A DNA stretch of 44,126 nt from SM23-62 sp964575235 (GTDB taxonomy: Bacteria > Bacteroidota > Bacteroidia > Bacteroidales > SM23-62), in NCBI GenBank assembly GCA_964575235.1, contig CAZNQG010000012.1, forward strand, positions 1 through 44,126. The letters are read 5' to 3'. Below are positions 31,819-39,579 of this stretch, in pieces. A model generated the notes under the pieces. That model had not been told where the DNA came from. It saw only the letters and a program-made list of their open reading frames with translations, and did not search any database. The position numbers and the translations under genes were made by a program. The number at the start of each line of letters is the position of its first letter. Position 1 is the stretch's first letter.

Positions 31819-33672
31819 TTATATTACGGTTATCGCATCCTGTTTACAAACATCCATGCAGATACCGCATCGTGAACACTTATTCTGGTCGATTACATGG
31901 GGTGATTTCTTCTCACCCCTGATAGCGCCTTCCGGGCATTTTTCCCTGCACAGGAGGCAGCCCGTGCAAAGGTCGGCATCGATCGTATAGGTAATGAGAT
32001 CCCTGCAGACACCCGCAGGGCACTTTTGATCCTTTATGTGTGCAAGGTATTCCTCCCTGAAATATTTCAGCGTTGAAAGAACGGGATTCGCCGCCGTCTG
32101 GCCCAGTCCGCAAAGGGATGCTACCTGCATGGCCTGTCCCAGTTCCTGCAGCAGTTCCAGATCTTCCTCCTTGCCCCTGCCCCTGGTTATATTCTCCAGG
32201 ATTTCATGCATCCGCTGGGTGCCTTCCCGGCAAACCGAACACTTGCCGCAGGATTCCTCCTGGAGGAAATTGGTGAAGTACTTTGCTACATCCACCATGC
32301 AGGTATGTTCATCCATGACGATCATTCCCCCCGATCCCATGATGGAACCGGATTCCGATAGACTTTCGTAATCGATCGGAAGATCGAACATCTCGGAAGG
32401 CAGGCAGCCCCCGGAAGGGCCTCCGGTCTGTATGGCCTTGATGCCTTCCTTTCCGCTGGGTCCGCCCCCGATATCATACACCACCTGCCTGATGGTTGTT
32501 CCCAGGGGTACTTCCACCAGTCCGGTATTCCGTATCTTGCCTACCAGAGAAAATATTTTGGTCCCCGTATTTCCGGGTTTACCGATGCGAGAAAACTGTT
32601 TCCCTCCCTGCTTGATGATACCCGGTATATTTGCCAGTGTCTCCACATTGTTGATGCAGGTCGGTTTATTCCTAAGGCCGCTGACGACCGGATAGGGAGG
32701 CCTTTGATCCGGATGTCCCATATGACCCTCGATGGAGCGGATCAGGGCCGTTTCTTCCCCGCATACGAATGCCCCGGCTCCCGGGATCAGCTCGATGTCG
32801 AAATCGAGCCCGGAGCCCAGGATGTCCCGTCCCAGGATACCCAGGTCATAAGCCTGACGAAGTGCAATGGATGCATGCTTGATGGCCAGCGGATACTCCG
32901 TCCGGACATAAATATATCCCATGCAAGCGCCGATGGCCAGTCCCGCAACGATCATACCTTCAATGATTGAATGGGGGTTCCCCTCCAGCAGGTTGCGGTC
33001 CATATAAGCTCCCGGGTCTCCTTCATCCGCATTGCATATGATGTATTTCTCACCGTCCTGCCGTGCTCCGGACGCCATTTCCCACTTCCTTCCGGTCGGA
33101 AACCCGGCACCACCCCGTCCCCGCAGTCCCGAATCCAGCACTTCCTTTATTATCCAGGATGGATCGGGATCGCTCATGACTTTCTCAAGTGCAGCGTATC
33201 CATCTGCCTTCAGGTAATCAAAAATCCTGATCGGGTCCAGCCGCTGGTTGTTCTGAAGGAGCAGACGGTGCTGGTTTTTAAAAAAGAGTATCTCATCCAG
33301 GGAGCCACAGGGCTCGTCCTCACCCGGATTTCTGTAGAGCAGTTCCCGGACTGCTTTTCCTTGAAGGGATGCGTCCACGATCACAGGCACATGCTCGACG
33401 CGAAGGTTCGGGTAGACGTAATTGTAAGGTTCCACGATGATGCAGGGCTCGATGGCACAGAATCCCAGGCATCCGGTAATCCTCAGGAGGATTTTTTCAT
33501 GCAATTTCTTCTCCAGGATGTATCGTTTCGTCATCCGCATGATGTCGTTTGCACCGCTGGCCTGTCCACAGGTCCCGGCACTGATCACCAGGCAGGGGAC
33601 ATGGTTTTCCGAGCCGTTCAGCACGGATTTCCTGAAACTGATAAATTCTTCAAGCGATGTAATCTTCTTCAT
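31819..33672 (-). CDS. NuoF/HydB-like NADH-oxidising flavoprotein with C-terminal ferredoxin
   Basis: A 617-residue subunit. An N-terminal thioredoxin-like domain with Cys (AGTCGQ and TGCLGFC) can hold a [2Fe-2S] cluster. The NADH/FMN core has GLRGRGGAGFPTGRKW and CNADEGDPGAYMDRNLLEGNP, then an SLBB domain, then ESCGKCSVCREGTQRM for the N3 cluster. The last 70 residues carry two ferredoxin motifs (CTGCLLCREKCP and CSRCGICMDVC). This is the domain order of HydB/HndC/NfnB-like NADH subunits of flavin-based electron-transfer complexes. It is 9-10 bases from each neighbour. NAD(H) use is well supported; direction of flow is not. Confidence 0.92.
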   Translation of the reverse strand: MKKITSLEEFISFRKSVLNGSENHVPCLVISAGTCGQASGANDIMRMTKRYILEKKLHEKILLRITGCLGFCAIEPCIIVEPYNYVYPNLRVEHVPVIVDASLQGKAVRELLYRNPGEDEPCGSLDEILFFKNQHRLLLQNNQRLDPIRIFDYLKADGYAALEKVMSDPDPSWIIKEVLDSGLRGRGGAGFPTGRKWEMASGARQDGEKYIICNADEGDPGAYMDRNLLEGNPHSIIEGMIVAGLAIGACMGYIYVRTEYPLAIKHASIALRQAYDLGILGRDILGSGLDFDIELIPGAGAFVCGEETALIRSIEGHMGHPDQRPPYPVVSGLRNKPTCINNVETLANIPGIIKQGGKQFSRIGKPGNTGTKIFSLVGKIRNTGLVEVPLGTTIRQVVYDIGGGPSGKEGIKAIQTGGPSGGCLPSEMFDLPIDYESLSESGSIMGSGGMIVMDEHTCMVDVAKYFTNFLQEESCGKCSVCREGTQRMHEILENITRGRGKEEDLELLQELGQAMQVASLCGLGQTAANPVLSTLKYFREEYLAHIKDQKCPAGVCRDLITYTIDADLCTGCLLCREKCPEGAIRGEKKSPHVIDQNKCSRCGICMDVCKQDAITVI

Positions 33673-33681
33673 ACACCAGTG

Positions 33682-34569
33682 TTAAATATCCAGCAGATGA
33701 CCCTTGCAACCACATTTTGAACAAACCTGAACAGTTCCTCCACCTTCGACGATCATCAGGATCATCTTTGCACCGCATTCCGGGCATTCGGAGGTTCCGA
33801 CCAGATCGGCATGGCAGTGCGGGCAATAAAAATTGGCTTCCAAATTGAGCGGGATCTCAAATTCGGATTCAAAATTATGGCTGCCGTAGAGAGAGGACAG
33901 GCGGATCCACCCGTGCTGCCTTTTGAACGATATGGTGATATGTATGCAGGGATGGTTGTCGATCGGGTGTTCGGGCTTCATCAGGCTGTGATTGCACCTC
34001 GGACAGCTGACCTTGATGGGAAAAATCTTTTTATCCTGTTCCACACTCATATGATTTGCGCCGCTGCGGATATCCCGGACCAGTTTTAAGGCTGAATCAG
34101 TTGTTATCTCCGAATGGTAATCCCCGTCGATCATTACGATCGGTCCGATGGCACAGCATCCAAGGCATGCTGCCGACTCATGGGTGAACATCCTATCTGC
34201 TGTGGTTTCTCCGGTCCTGATGTTCAATTCCTTGTTGATGACATCTGCGATTTTCTGTCCACCCCTTACGTGACATGCAGTACCCAGGCAGGTCGTTATG
34301 ATGTGCTTCCCTTTTGGTTGAAAGCTGAAGGCCTTGTAGAAACTGGCCGTTCCGTATATGTCCCTGAGGGGCATATCCAGTTTCTGCGAAATCAGGCTCA
34401 GGGTTTCTTTCGGCAGGTAGTTATAATACCTCTGGATTTCCTGGAGGACCGCTATAAGCAGTCCGTGATGCTTCCTGATGCAATCATCCACAATGGATTC
34501 CTGTTCAACCTTTGTGCCTGACGATTCCATATGTTTAGGTGTTGAGCGGTACATAACAGGCCTATACAT
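33682..34569 (-). CDS. NuoE/HydC-like [2Fe-2S] subunit with zinc-knuckle C-terminal extension
   Basis: A 295-residue protein. Residues 25-170 are NuoE-like, with the [2Fe-2S] ligands C94, C99, C135 and C139 (CLGTACHVRGG and ESAACLGCC). Normal NuoE ends near residue 165; here 115 more residues carry CxxC pairs at 189/192, 249/252, 262/265 and 283/286, suggesting two zinc or iron sites. The start at 34569 overlaps the stop of the upstream small gene by eight bases (ATGTATAG); Met 6 or Met 14 are alternatives. The extension may dock a partner such as the small Cys protein encoded just before it. Confidence 0.87.
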   Translation of the reverse strand: MYRPVMYRSTPKHMESSGTKVEQESIVDDCIRKHHGLLIAVLQEIQRYYNYLPKETLSLISQKLDMPLRDIYGTASFYKAFSFQPKGKHIITTCLGTACHVRGGQKIADVINKELNIRTGETTADRMFTHESAACLGCCAIGPIVMIDGDYHSEITTDSALKLVRDIRSGANHMSVEQDKKIFPIKVSCPRCNHSLMKPEHPIDNHPCIHITISFKRQHGWIRLSSLYGSHNFESEFEIPLNLEANFYCPHCHADLVGTSECPECGAKMILMIVEGGGTVQVCSKCGCKGHLLDI

Positions 34570-34849
34570 ATTCCTCGCAATGCCAGATAATCCTGTCGGG
34601 GCTGGCGTTCATGCAGGTGAACCGATTCCCGCAGTTTTTGCACAGGCCGTAGTAGATGATTTCCTGTTTCCCTGTTTTCTTTTCCACGGATTTGCCGGTT
34701 TCTTTTACCGGGCGGAACTCGGGTGCCTCGAACTCCTCGCAGTGATGAACCGGTCCGACCCTGTTTCTGGCATAGATGCATGAAGCCTGGTGCCTGCATG
34801 TAACACAGAGGTCATGATGTTCATACTGCTGGATAGGATCTTGTTTCAT
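34562..34849 (-). CDS. Small protein with two Cys/His repeats (C-x2-C-x5-C ... HCEE[FY])
   Basis: A 95-residue protein made of two copies of one motif: LCVTCRHQASC ending HHCEEFE, and LCKNCGNRFTC ending WHCEEYV. Each repeat has four Cys and a His, enough for one metal ion or cluster. The middle is a charged linker. The ATG at 34849 is chosen over an in-frame ATG at 34945 because the sigma-54 promoter (34892-34907) lies between them. It is the first gene of the NADH/GltB-like operon. Similar HCEEY-ended proteins occur near Hdr-type genes in anaerobes, but I know no function. Confidence 0.75.
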   Translation of the reverse strand: MKQDPIQQYEHHDLCVTCRHQASCIYARNRVGPVHHCEEFEAPEFRPVKETGKSVEKKTGKQEIIYYGLCKNCGNRFTCMNASPDRIIWHCEEYV

Positions 34850-34891
34850 ATCGTACGGATTATTGGTTTGGTCCACGATGCCTATTGCGTT

Positions 34892-34907
34892 TGCAATCCG
34901 GATGCCA
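34892..34907 (-). promoter_or_regulatory. Sigma-54 (-24/-12) promoter of the NADH/GltB-like operon
   Basis: On the minus strand the sequence is TGGCATCCGGATTGCA, with GG and GC exactly 12 bases apart, as in the sigma-54 consensus TGGCAC-N5-TTGCA (one base different at the C). RNA should start near 34881, about 32 bases before the ATG at 34849. An NtrC-type activator gene lies immediately upstream. Confidence 0.85.
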
Positions 34908-34971
34908 GAAGCGGGAAGGCTGGTGACCAGAATCCTCACCGGCACCTGAGTATGCGGAGCGGTGTTGTAGA

Positions 34972-34994
34972 AAAATACTGATTATCAGTGTTTT
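34972..34994. promoter_or_regulatory. Palindromic upstream activator site candidate
   Basis: A 23-base palindrome centred on 34983: ACTGAT-T-ATCAGT, extended by A/T arms, with 10 of 11 pairs matching. It is about 100 bp upstream of the predicted sigma-54 start, the usual distance for an NtrC-type activator. It has no terminator-like T-run, and the one-base centre argues against an RNA hairpin. Confidence 0.65.
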
Positions 34995-35087
34995 CGGACA
35001 AGAAAAAGGCTATGGTAGAGGGGGCAGGAAATGTTATGCCGGACCAAGGAAGGAATTATTTAATCCGGGGAATTTTGTACCAGTGGT

Positions 35088-36458
35088 TCATTTTTCCCCG
35101 TCTCCAGGGGGCTTCATTCTTCGGATTTTTTCTCTCAGGGTTTTCCGGTCGATTCCCAGGATCTCTGCCGCCTGGGTTTTGTTGTTGCCGGTATCGGCAA
35201 GGACGTTCACTATGTATTCGTTTTCAACTTCCTCCAGGGTTCTTCGCATCCCTTTCTCCCGTTGAGGAGAATAACGCATGTATGCGGGCAGATCCGGGAT
35301 ATCGATGCGATCTTCCTCCGACATAATGACGAGTCGCTGTATGATGTTTTGCAGTTCACGAACATTCCCGAACCAGTAGTAATCACTCAGGACCTGGACT
35401 GCCTGGTTCGTGAATTCCGGCACCGGTTTGGAGGCTTCCCTTGCAAACTTTTCGGCAAAATGCCGGATCAGCAGGAGGATGTCGTCTTCCCTTTCCCGGA
35501 GGGGCGGGAGATGAATGGTCAGCACATTCAGGCGGTAGTAAAGGTCTTCGCGGAATTTATCCCTTTTCACCAGTTCCTCCAGATCCACATTGGTTGCAGC
35601 GATGACCCGGACGTCCACCTTCTGGGATTTTTTCGCGCCGACCATATAAACCTCCTGGTCCTGCAGTACCCGTAGAAGCTTGACCTGCATGGACAGGCTT
35701 GTATTGCTGATCTCGTCCAGGAAAATGGTTCCACCGTCCGCCGTATGGAAGAACCCGCCACGGGTTTCCAGAGCTCCTGTGAAGGTACCCTTGAGGTGTC
35801 CGAACAGTTCGCTTTCGATCAGGTCTTCCGGTATGCTGCCGCAGTTGACCGGTACGAAGGGGCAGGCGGCTCTCGGTCCATCGTAATGGATGGCCCGGGC
35901 CACCAGTTCCTTGCCGGTGCCGCTTTCTCCGGTAATCAGGACCGTGGCGCTGGTGGATGAAACTTTCCGGATGGCCTCGAACACCCTGCGCATGGCAGCC
36001 GATTCGCCGATGATCCCATGAAAGCTTGCTTTGCCGGATGGAACGTCGATCCGGTTGGAACGCGCGAGTTTGATTTTCCGGAATGCCCTTTCTACGGCGG
36101 CATACAATTCCTCGTCCGTGAAGGATTTTACCAGGTATTCCTCGGCCCCGTTCTTAACCGCGTCCACGGCTCCCTGTATGGATGGGAAACCGGTGATGAC
36201 CAGCACCTCGACATGCCTGTAATTTGCCCGTACATGCCGGATCAGTTCATGTCCCCCTATACCCGGCATTTTCAGATCGGTTATGACCAGGTCGAGCGCT
36301 GATGACTCCAGCATTTTAATAGCCTCCTCCGCGCTTTGCACGGTATAGACCTTGTATCCCTTGAGGCTGAGGTTTCTGCGGAGTACTTCGAGCATGTCCT
36401 CCGAATCATCCACCACCAGGATGTTCCCTTTTGCAGGTATGTTCCTGTTGTTATTCAC
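35088..36458 (-). CDS. NtrC-family sigma-54-dependent response regulator
   Basis: A 456-residue activator. The receiver domain has LVVDDSEDM and the phospho-acceptor Asp in LVITDLKMPGIGG. The AAA+ domain has Walker A GESGTGKE, the sigma-54 loop GTFTGA, Walker B GTIFLDEISN and the RFREDLYYRL-type finger region (KFREDLYYRL here). A Fis-type helix-turn-helix near residues 410-450 reads NKTQAAEILGIDRKTLREKI. It overlaps the kinase gene by eight bases, so the two are co-expressed. The palindrome and sigma-54 promoter just downstream (34892-34994) are its likely target. Confidence 0.95.
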   Translation of the reverse strand: MNNNRNIPAKGNILVVDDSEDMLEVLRRNLSLKGYKVYTVQSAEEAIKMLESSALDLVITDLKMPGIGGHELIRHVRANYRHVEVLVITGFPSIQGAVDAVKNGAEEYLVKSFTDEELYAAVERAFRKIKLARSNRIDVPSGKASFHGIIGESAAMRRVFEAIRKVSSTSATVLITGESGTGKELVARAIHYDGPRAACPFVPVNCGSIPEDLIESELFGHLKGTFTGALETRGGFFHTADGGTIFLDEISNTSLSMQVKLLRVLQDQEVYMVGAKKSQKVDVRVIAATNVDLEELVKRDKFREDLYYRLNVLTIHLPPLREREDDILLLIRHFAEKFAREASKPVPEFTNQAVQVLSDYYWFGNVRELQNIIQRLVIMSEEDRIDIPDLPAYMRYSPQREKGMRRTLEEVENEYIVNVLADTGNNKTQAAEILGIDRKTLREKIRRMKPPGDGEK

Positions 36459-38187
36459 TTGCTTTCTTTTTGGGGACCGCCGCGGCGGGCAGGGTTATCT
36501 TGAATTCGGAACCCTTTCCCGGTTCGCTGTTCACATCGATTCGCCCGTTCATGGATTTAACGATCCCATCCACTACGGCCAGTCCCAGTCCCAGTCCCCT
36601 GTCCGTACCCTTTGTCGTAAAGAAAGGATCGAATATCTGTTGGAGGACATCCGGGCTCATCCCCTGACCGGTATCGCGGATGGCGAGCAGGATCTTTTTT
36701 CCTGAACGGGAGGTCTTAATGCTCAGCTTGCCTCCGTCCGGCATGGCCTGCATGGCATTGACCACGATGTTGACCAGGACCTGGTTGACCTGTACCGGAT
36801 CGGCCTTGATCTCCGGGATATCCGGGTCCAGCAGAAGATCCAGCTGTATTCCTTCCTTTATGCACCTGGATTTAAAGAAATAGAGGCTTTCCTCGATGAT
36901 CTGGTTGAGGTTGATCTTCCTTTTCTCGGCGGAGACCTGCCTGGAGAAAACCATAAGCTTCTTTACGATTTCCCGTGTGTGCAGGGATGCCCTGACGATT
37001 TTGTCCAGGTCTTTAATCACCTGCTCGGGGATGCCCGGGTATTTGCCGGCAAGCTGAGCGAAACCAAGGATGCTGCCTAGCGGCTCGTTGATCTCATGTG
37101 CGACTCCGGCGGCAAGTTCGCCGACCGTGGCCAGCCGGTCGGCATGATGCAATTGGTTTACCAGCTTCAGCTTGTCGTCCTCCGATTCTTTCCGTTTCAG
37201 GATCAGGGCGAGTTCGTTGGCAACGGCATCCAGCAGTTTCCTTTCCTCCTTCAGAAAGGGGCCTTCATCGAGTTCGGGCCTTTCCTCGGTGTAGATGACC
37301 TCGATCCTTCCCCTTGGGGCCTGGTCGGTTACGATCTCAGAGGACAACCGGAAGGCATCGGATTTAAAGCCGGGAAGGGAGTAATCGATCCCGTCCAGGA
37401 TTACCCTGGTCCGGGTTATCTCGGGATATTGCCATGCGGGCGGGATCAGGTCCATGATGCTGTATATGAGATCTTCAGGCGAAACGTATGGTTTATCGGC
37501 AATCCGGCTCATCCGGTAAAGGCAGGACAGTTCCTTGACCCTTTCCTGGAGGGCTGCCTGGGTATGCTGGTTCAGGAGGGTCATCCCGAAGGTCTGGATG
37601 AAGGTCTCGATGGAACCTATTTCGAAGTCCGAAAGAAACTCCGGGTTCCGGCTTTTCATTTCCATCAGGCCGATCCGGTCGTTATCCCGGATGAAGGGAG
37701 TAAGGAGCATGGACCGGTACTCCCCGGCTTCGTCGTACCCGGGCATATCCAGTTGGGGGAGGATTCCCTTTCCCGTACCCGCGGAGCGAACATCGCGGAT
37801 CCAGATGCTCCCGTCCGGTGTAACATACGACCTGGATGCATCGGTGTTCCCGGAAAGGATCCTTTTCCAGTATTCATCCCAGCGGACGGCGGATGCATTC
37901 TGGCCAGCCGCATTGTTTGGTTTCGGGAAGAAATTGTACCGGAACGCATCCCGGTTGTACTGCACCAGCTCGCTGCGGTTCGGATCGTCGAATACCCTGA
38001 GGAGGATTACAATTTCCTCGGCCCGGAAAAACTCCGCCATGATTTTCATGACCTTCCGCAGGAAATAGGTCCGGGTCATCCCGCTGTTTGCGATCTGCAA
38101 TATCTGCCGCGAAAGCAGGCGCAGTTGCTCGGAATCATGCCTGAGCTCCGGATGGCCGGATGCCGATGAAGGATTTTTTCTGGCCAT
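36451..38187 (-). CDS. Cytosolic GAF-domain sensor histidine kinase
   Basis: A 578-residue kinase without membrane segments. Two GAF-like sensor domains (about 20-205 and 215-340) precede a HisKA domain with the phospho-acceptor in ELAAGVAHEINEPLGSIL and a GHKL domain with VNIVVNAMQAMPDGG, DTGQGMSPD and GLGLGLAVVDGI. The GAF domains suggest an intracellular small-molecule or redox signal. Few cysteines lie in them, so heme or a bound metabolite is more likely than a cluster. It is paired with the NtrC regulator and starts from its own promoter (38252-38259). Confidence 0.93.
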   Translation of the reverse strand: MARKNPSSASGHPELRHDSEQLRLLSRQILQIANSGMTRTYFLRKVMKIMAEFFRAEEIVILLRVFDDPNRSELVQYNRDAFRYNFFPKPNNAAGQNASAVRWDEYWKRILSGNTDASRSYVTPDGSIWIRDVRSAGTGKGILPQLDMPGYDEAGEYRSMLLTPFIRDNDRIGLMEMKSRNPEFLSDFEIGSIETFIQTFGMTLLNQHTQAALQERVKELSCLYRMSRIADKPYVSPEDLIYSIMDLIPPAWQYPEITRTRVILDGIDYSLPGFKSDAFRLSSEIVTDQAPRGRIEVIYTEERPELDEGPFLKEERKLLDAVANELALILKRKESEDDKLKLVNQLHHADRLATVGELAAGVAHEINEPLGSILGFAQLAGKYPGIPEQVIKDLDKIVRASLHTREIVKKLMVFSRQVSAEKRKINLNQIIEESLYFFKSRCIKEGIQLDLLLDPDIPEIKADPVQVNQVLVNIVVNAMQAMPDGGKLSIKTSRSGKKILLAIRDTGQGMSPDVLQQIFDPFFTTKGTDRGLGLGLAVVDGIVKSMNGRIDVNSEPGKGSEFKITLPAAAVPKKKASE

Positions 38188-38251
38188 GAATCATCGTGGT
38201 AAAGTGTATGCCGGAGCCTTGTGCCCGGGCATGCACTCGGATGTACCCTGT

Positions 38252-38283
38252 CAAATTTACATAAAATCGGGTAAAAATTACCC
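38252..38283 (-). promoter_or_regulatory. Promoter of the kinase/NtrC pair with overlapping palindrome
   Basis: TAAATTTG on the minus strand (38259-38252) is a perfect -7 box, about 60 bases before the ATG at 38187. The -33 position holds not TTTG but the palindrome GGGTAA-TTT-TTACCC (38269-38283), which could be an operator that covers the promoter. Confidence 0.5.
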
Positions 38284-38315
38284 ACCCGCATTCGTTCCGG
38301 GAGGATCATTCGTTT

Positions 38316-38335
38316 TCCGGGCCGGGCAGCCCGGA
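38316..38335. other. GC-rich stem-loop downstream of the TonB gene
   Basis: TCCGGGC-CGGGCA-GCCCGGA forms a 7-bp stem with a six-base loop in the gap after the tonB-type gene. It is not followed by a T-run on either strand, so it may act as an RNA 3'-end stabiliser rather than as a classical terminator. Confidence 0.4.
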
Positions 38336-38369
38336 GTATTTGCATGCTGGTGCCGGGCAGACACGGGAC

Positions 38370-39176
38370 TTACTGAAGTACGAAATGGTAGGTAATGGTT
38401 CCCTGCTGTGTGAAGGCGGCGTCCGCACTGGGATTGAACCTGGCTTTAAGGGCTGCTTTCCGGGCGGCCTCGAGGAGTTCCTTGTTCAGGGTATTGGTGC
38501 CGGGGGCCCCGGCTTCGGCATAGGTTACCAGTCCCTCCCGGTTCACCCGTATCTTGACGACCACCTTTCCTGCTTCCTGTACGTTGTATTCAGGCTTGGG
38601 CAGGGATTCGGGGTTCCTTCCGGCCAGGCTGAAATCGATACCACCGCGGCCGGAGCTGAGTCCATTCAGGTAATTGTCCGAATCCGGCGAACCGCTGATG
38701 CTTCCCTGGTTGCCCTCGCCCTGGGTAATGCCTTCGTTCCCGGATGACTCATCCGTGTTGGCCCTGCCATGGTAAAGGGCCCGTTCATCGACCTTCCGTG
38801 GTTCCTCTACCGGCGGGGGCGGCGTTTCCTTCACTTCGGGACGGGTTTCCTCGGCAGGGGATTCTTTGGCCTCTTCCTGCTTTACTTCCTTCCTGGGTTC
38901 GACCGCCGGTGCCTCCTCGAAATCCTGAGCGAGAATTTCGTCGGGGCTTTCCTCCGTCACGGCGGCCTCCCGGGGGGCGGCGGGCGTTTCTTCCGGCACC
39001 TCGCTGTACATGGGCTCCTCATCCCCGGAACCGGTCTCCTCGGTGCCGAAGTTGATGAGGATTCCCTCTTCCTCCGGCGGCGGGTCGGGTACCATGAATC
39101 CGAGGAAGACCACGATCAGCAGGATGATGCCGTGGAACAGGGTGGTTCCTACTATGCCTCTTTTGCTTCTGCCCAT
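38370..39176 (-). CDS. TonB-family energy transducer
   Basis: A 268-residue protein with a short cytosolic head, one membrane helix (about residues 8-29), a long Glu/Pro-rich periplasmic linker (about 30-130), a Gly/Ser/Asn region and a C-terminal TonB-like domain (about 195-268: VVVKIRVNREGLVTYAEAG and ALKARFNPSADA). It should couple the proton-motive force, through the ExbB and ExbD proteins encoded just before it, to outer-membrane receptors. The final strand ends THYHFVLQ-like (GTITYHFVLQ). It starts 6 bases after exbD. Confidence 0.88.
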   Translation of the reverse strand: MGRSKRGIVGTTLFHGIILLIVVFLGFMVPDPPPEEEGILINFGTEETGSGDEEPMYSEVPEETPAAPREAAVTEESPDEILAQDFEEAPAVEPRKEVKQEEAKESPAEETRPEVKETPPPPVEEPRKVDERALYHGRANTDESSGNEGITQGEGNQGSISGSPDSDNYLNGLSSGRGGIDFSLAGRNPESLPKPEYNVQEAGKVVVKIRVNREGLVTYAEAGAPGTNTLNKELLEAARKAALKARFNPSADAAFTQQGTITYHFVLQ

Positions 39177-39182
39177 GGTGGA

Positions 39183-39575
39183 TTATCTGGGAGAAGTGGC
39201 CAGGATGAGTTTGTACCGGTTGTCCTTGGCGATGTTCATGACCTTGACTACCTCCTTCATGGCGACGTTCTCGTCCACATGCAGGGATATTGTGGGTTCC
39301 GGCTCATCCTTCAGCCTCCTCTGGAGTTCAGGCTCGAGCTGTGAGATATCCACCCGCGTGGTTTCGATATAGAATTTTGCATCGCGGGTAATGGAGACGG
39401 TGGTCGTGGGACTTGCCGCCGTCTGGTGCTTGCTCTGCGGCAGCAGCAGCTTCAGGGCATTCGGTGCGATCAGGGTGGAAGTTATCATGAAAAAGATCAG
39501 CAGCAGGAAAACGATGTCGGTCATCCCGGACATGCTGAACTGAACACTGACCTTATTTCGCGAACTAAGCGCCAT
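39183..39575 (-). CDS. exbD: ExbD/TolR biopolymer transport protein
   Basis: A 130-residue protein with one N-terminal membrane helix (about 14-34) that contains the conserved Asp in SGMTDIVFLLLIFFMI, needed for proton use. The periplasmic domain (about 45-130) ends KDNRYKLILATSPR. Together with ExbB and TonB it makes the energising complex. It lies 4 bases after exbB. ExbD rather than TolR because a TonB gene follows and no tolA/tolB/pal is seen. Confidence 0.92.
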   Translation of the reverse strand: MALSSRNKVSVQFSMSGMTDIVFLLLIFFMITSTLIAPNALKLLLPQSKHQTAASPTTTVSITRDAKFYIETTRVDISQLEPELQRRLKDEPEPTISLHVDENVAMKEVVKVMNIAKDNRYKLILATSPR

Positions 39576-39579
39576 ATTC

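Noticed and set aside
29578..34849. Electron-bifurcating [FeFe] hydrogenase (HydABC)
   Set aside because: The subunits resemble HydB, HydC and the head of HydA, but no H-cluster domain or hydrogenase maturation gene is present.
37096..38169. Long open frame on the plus strand opposite the GAF kinase gene
   Set aside because: Same reason: it mirrors a real kinase gene and has no family features of its own.
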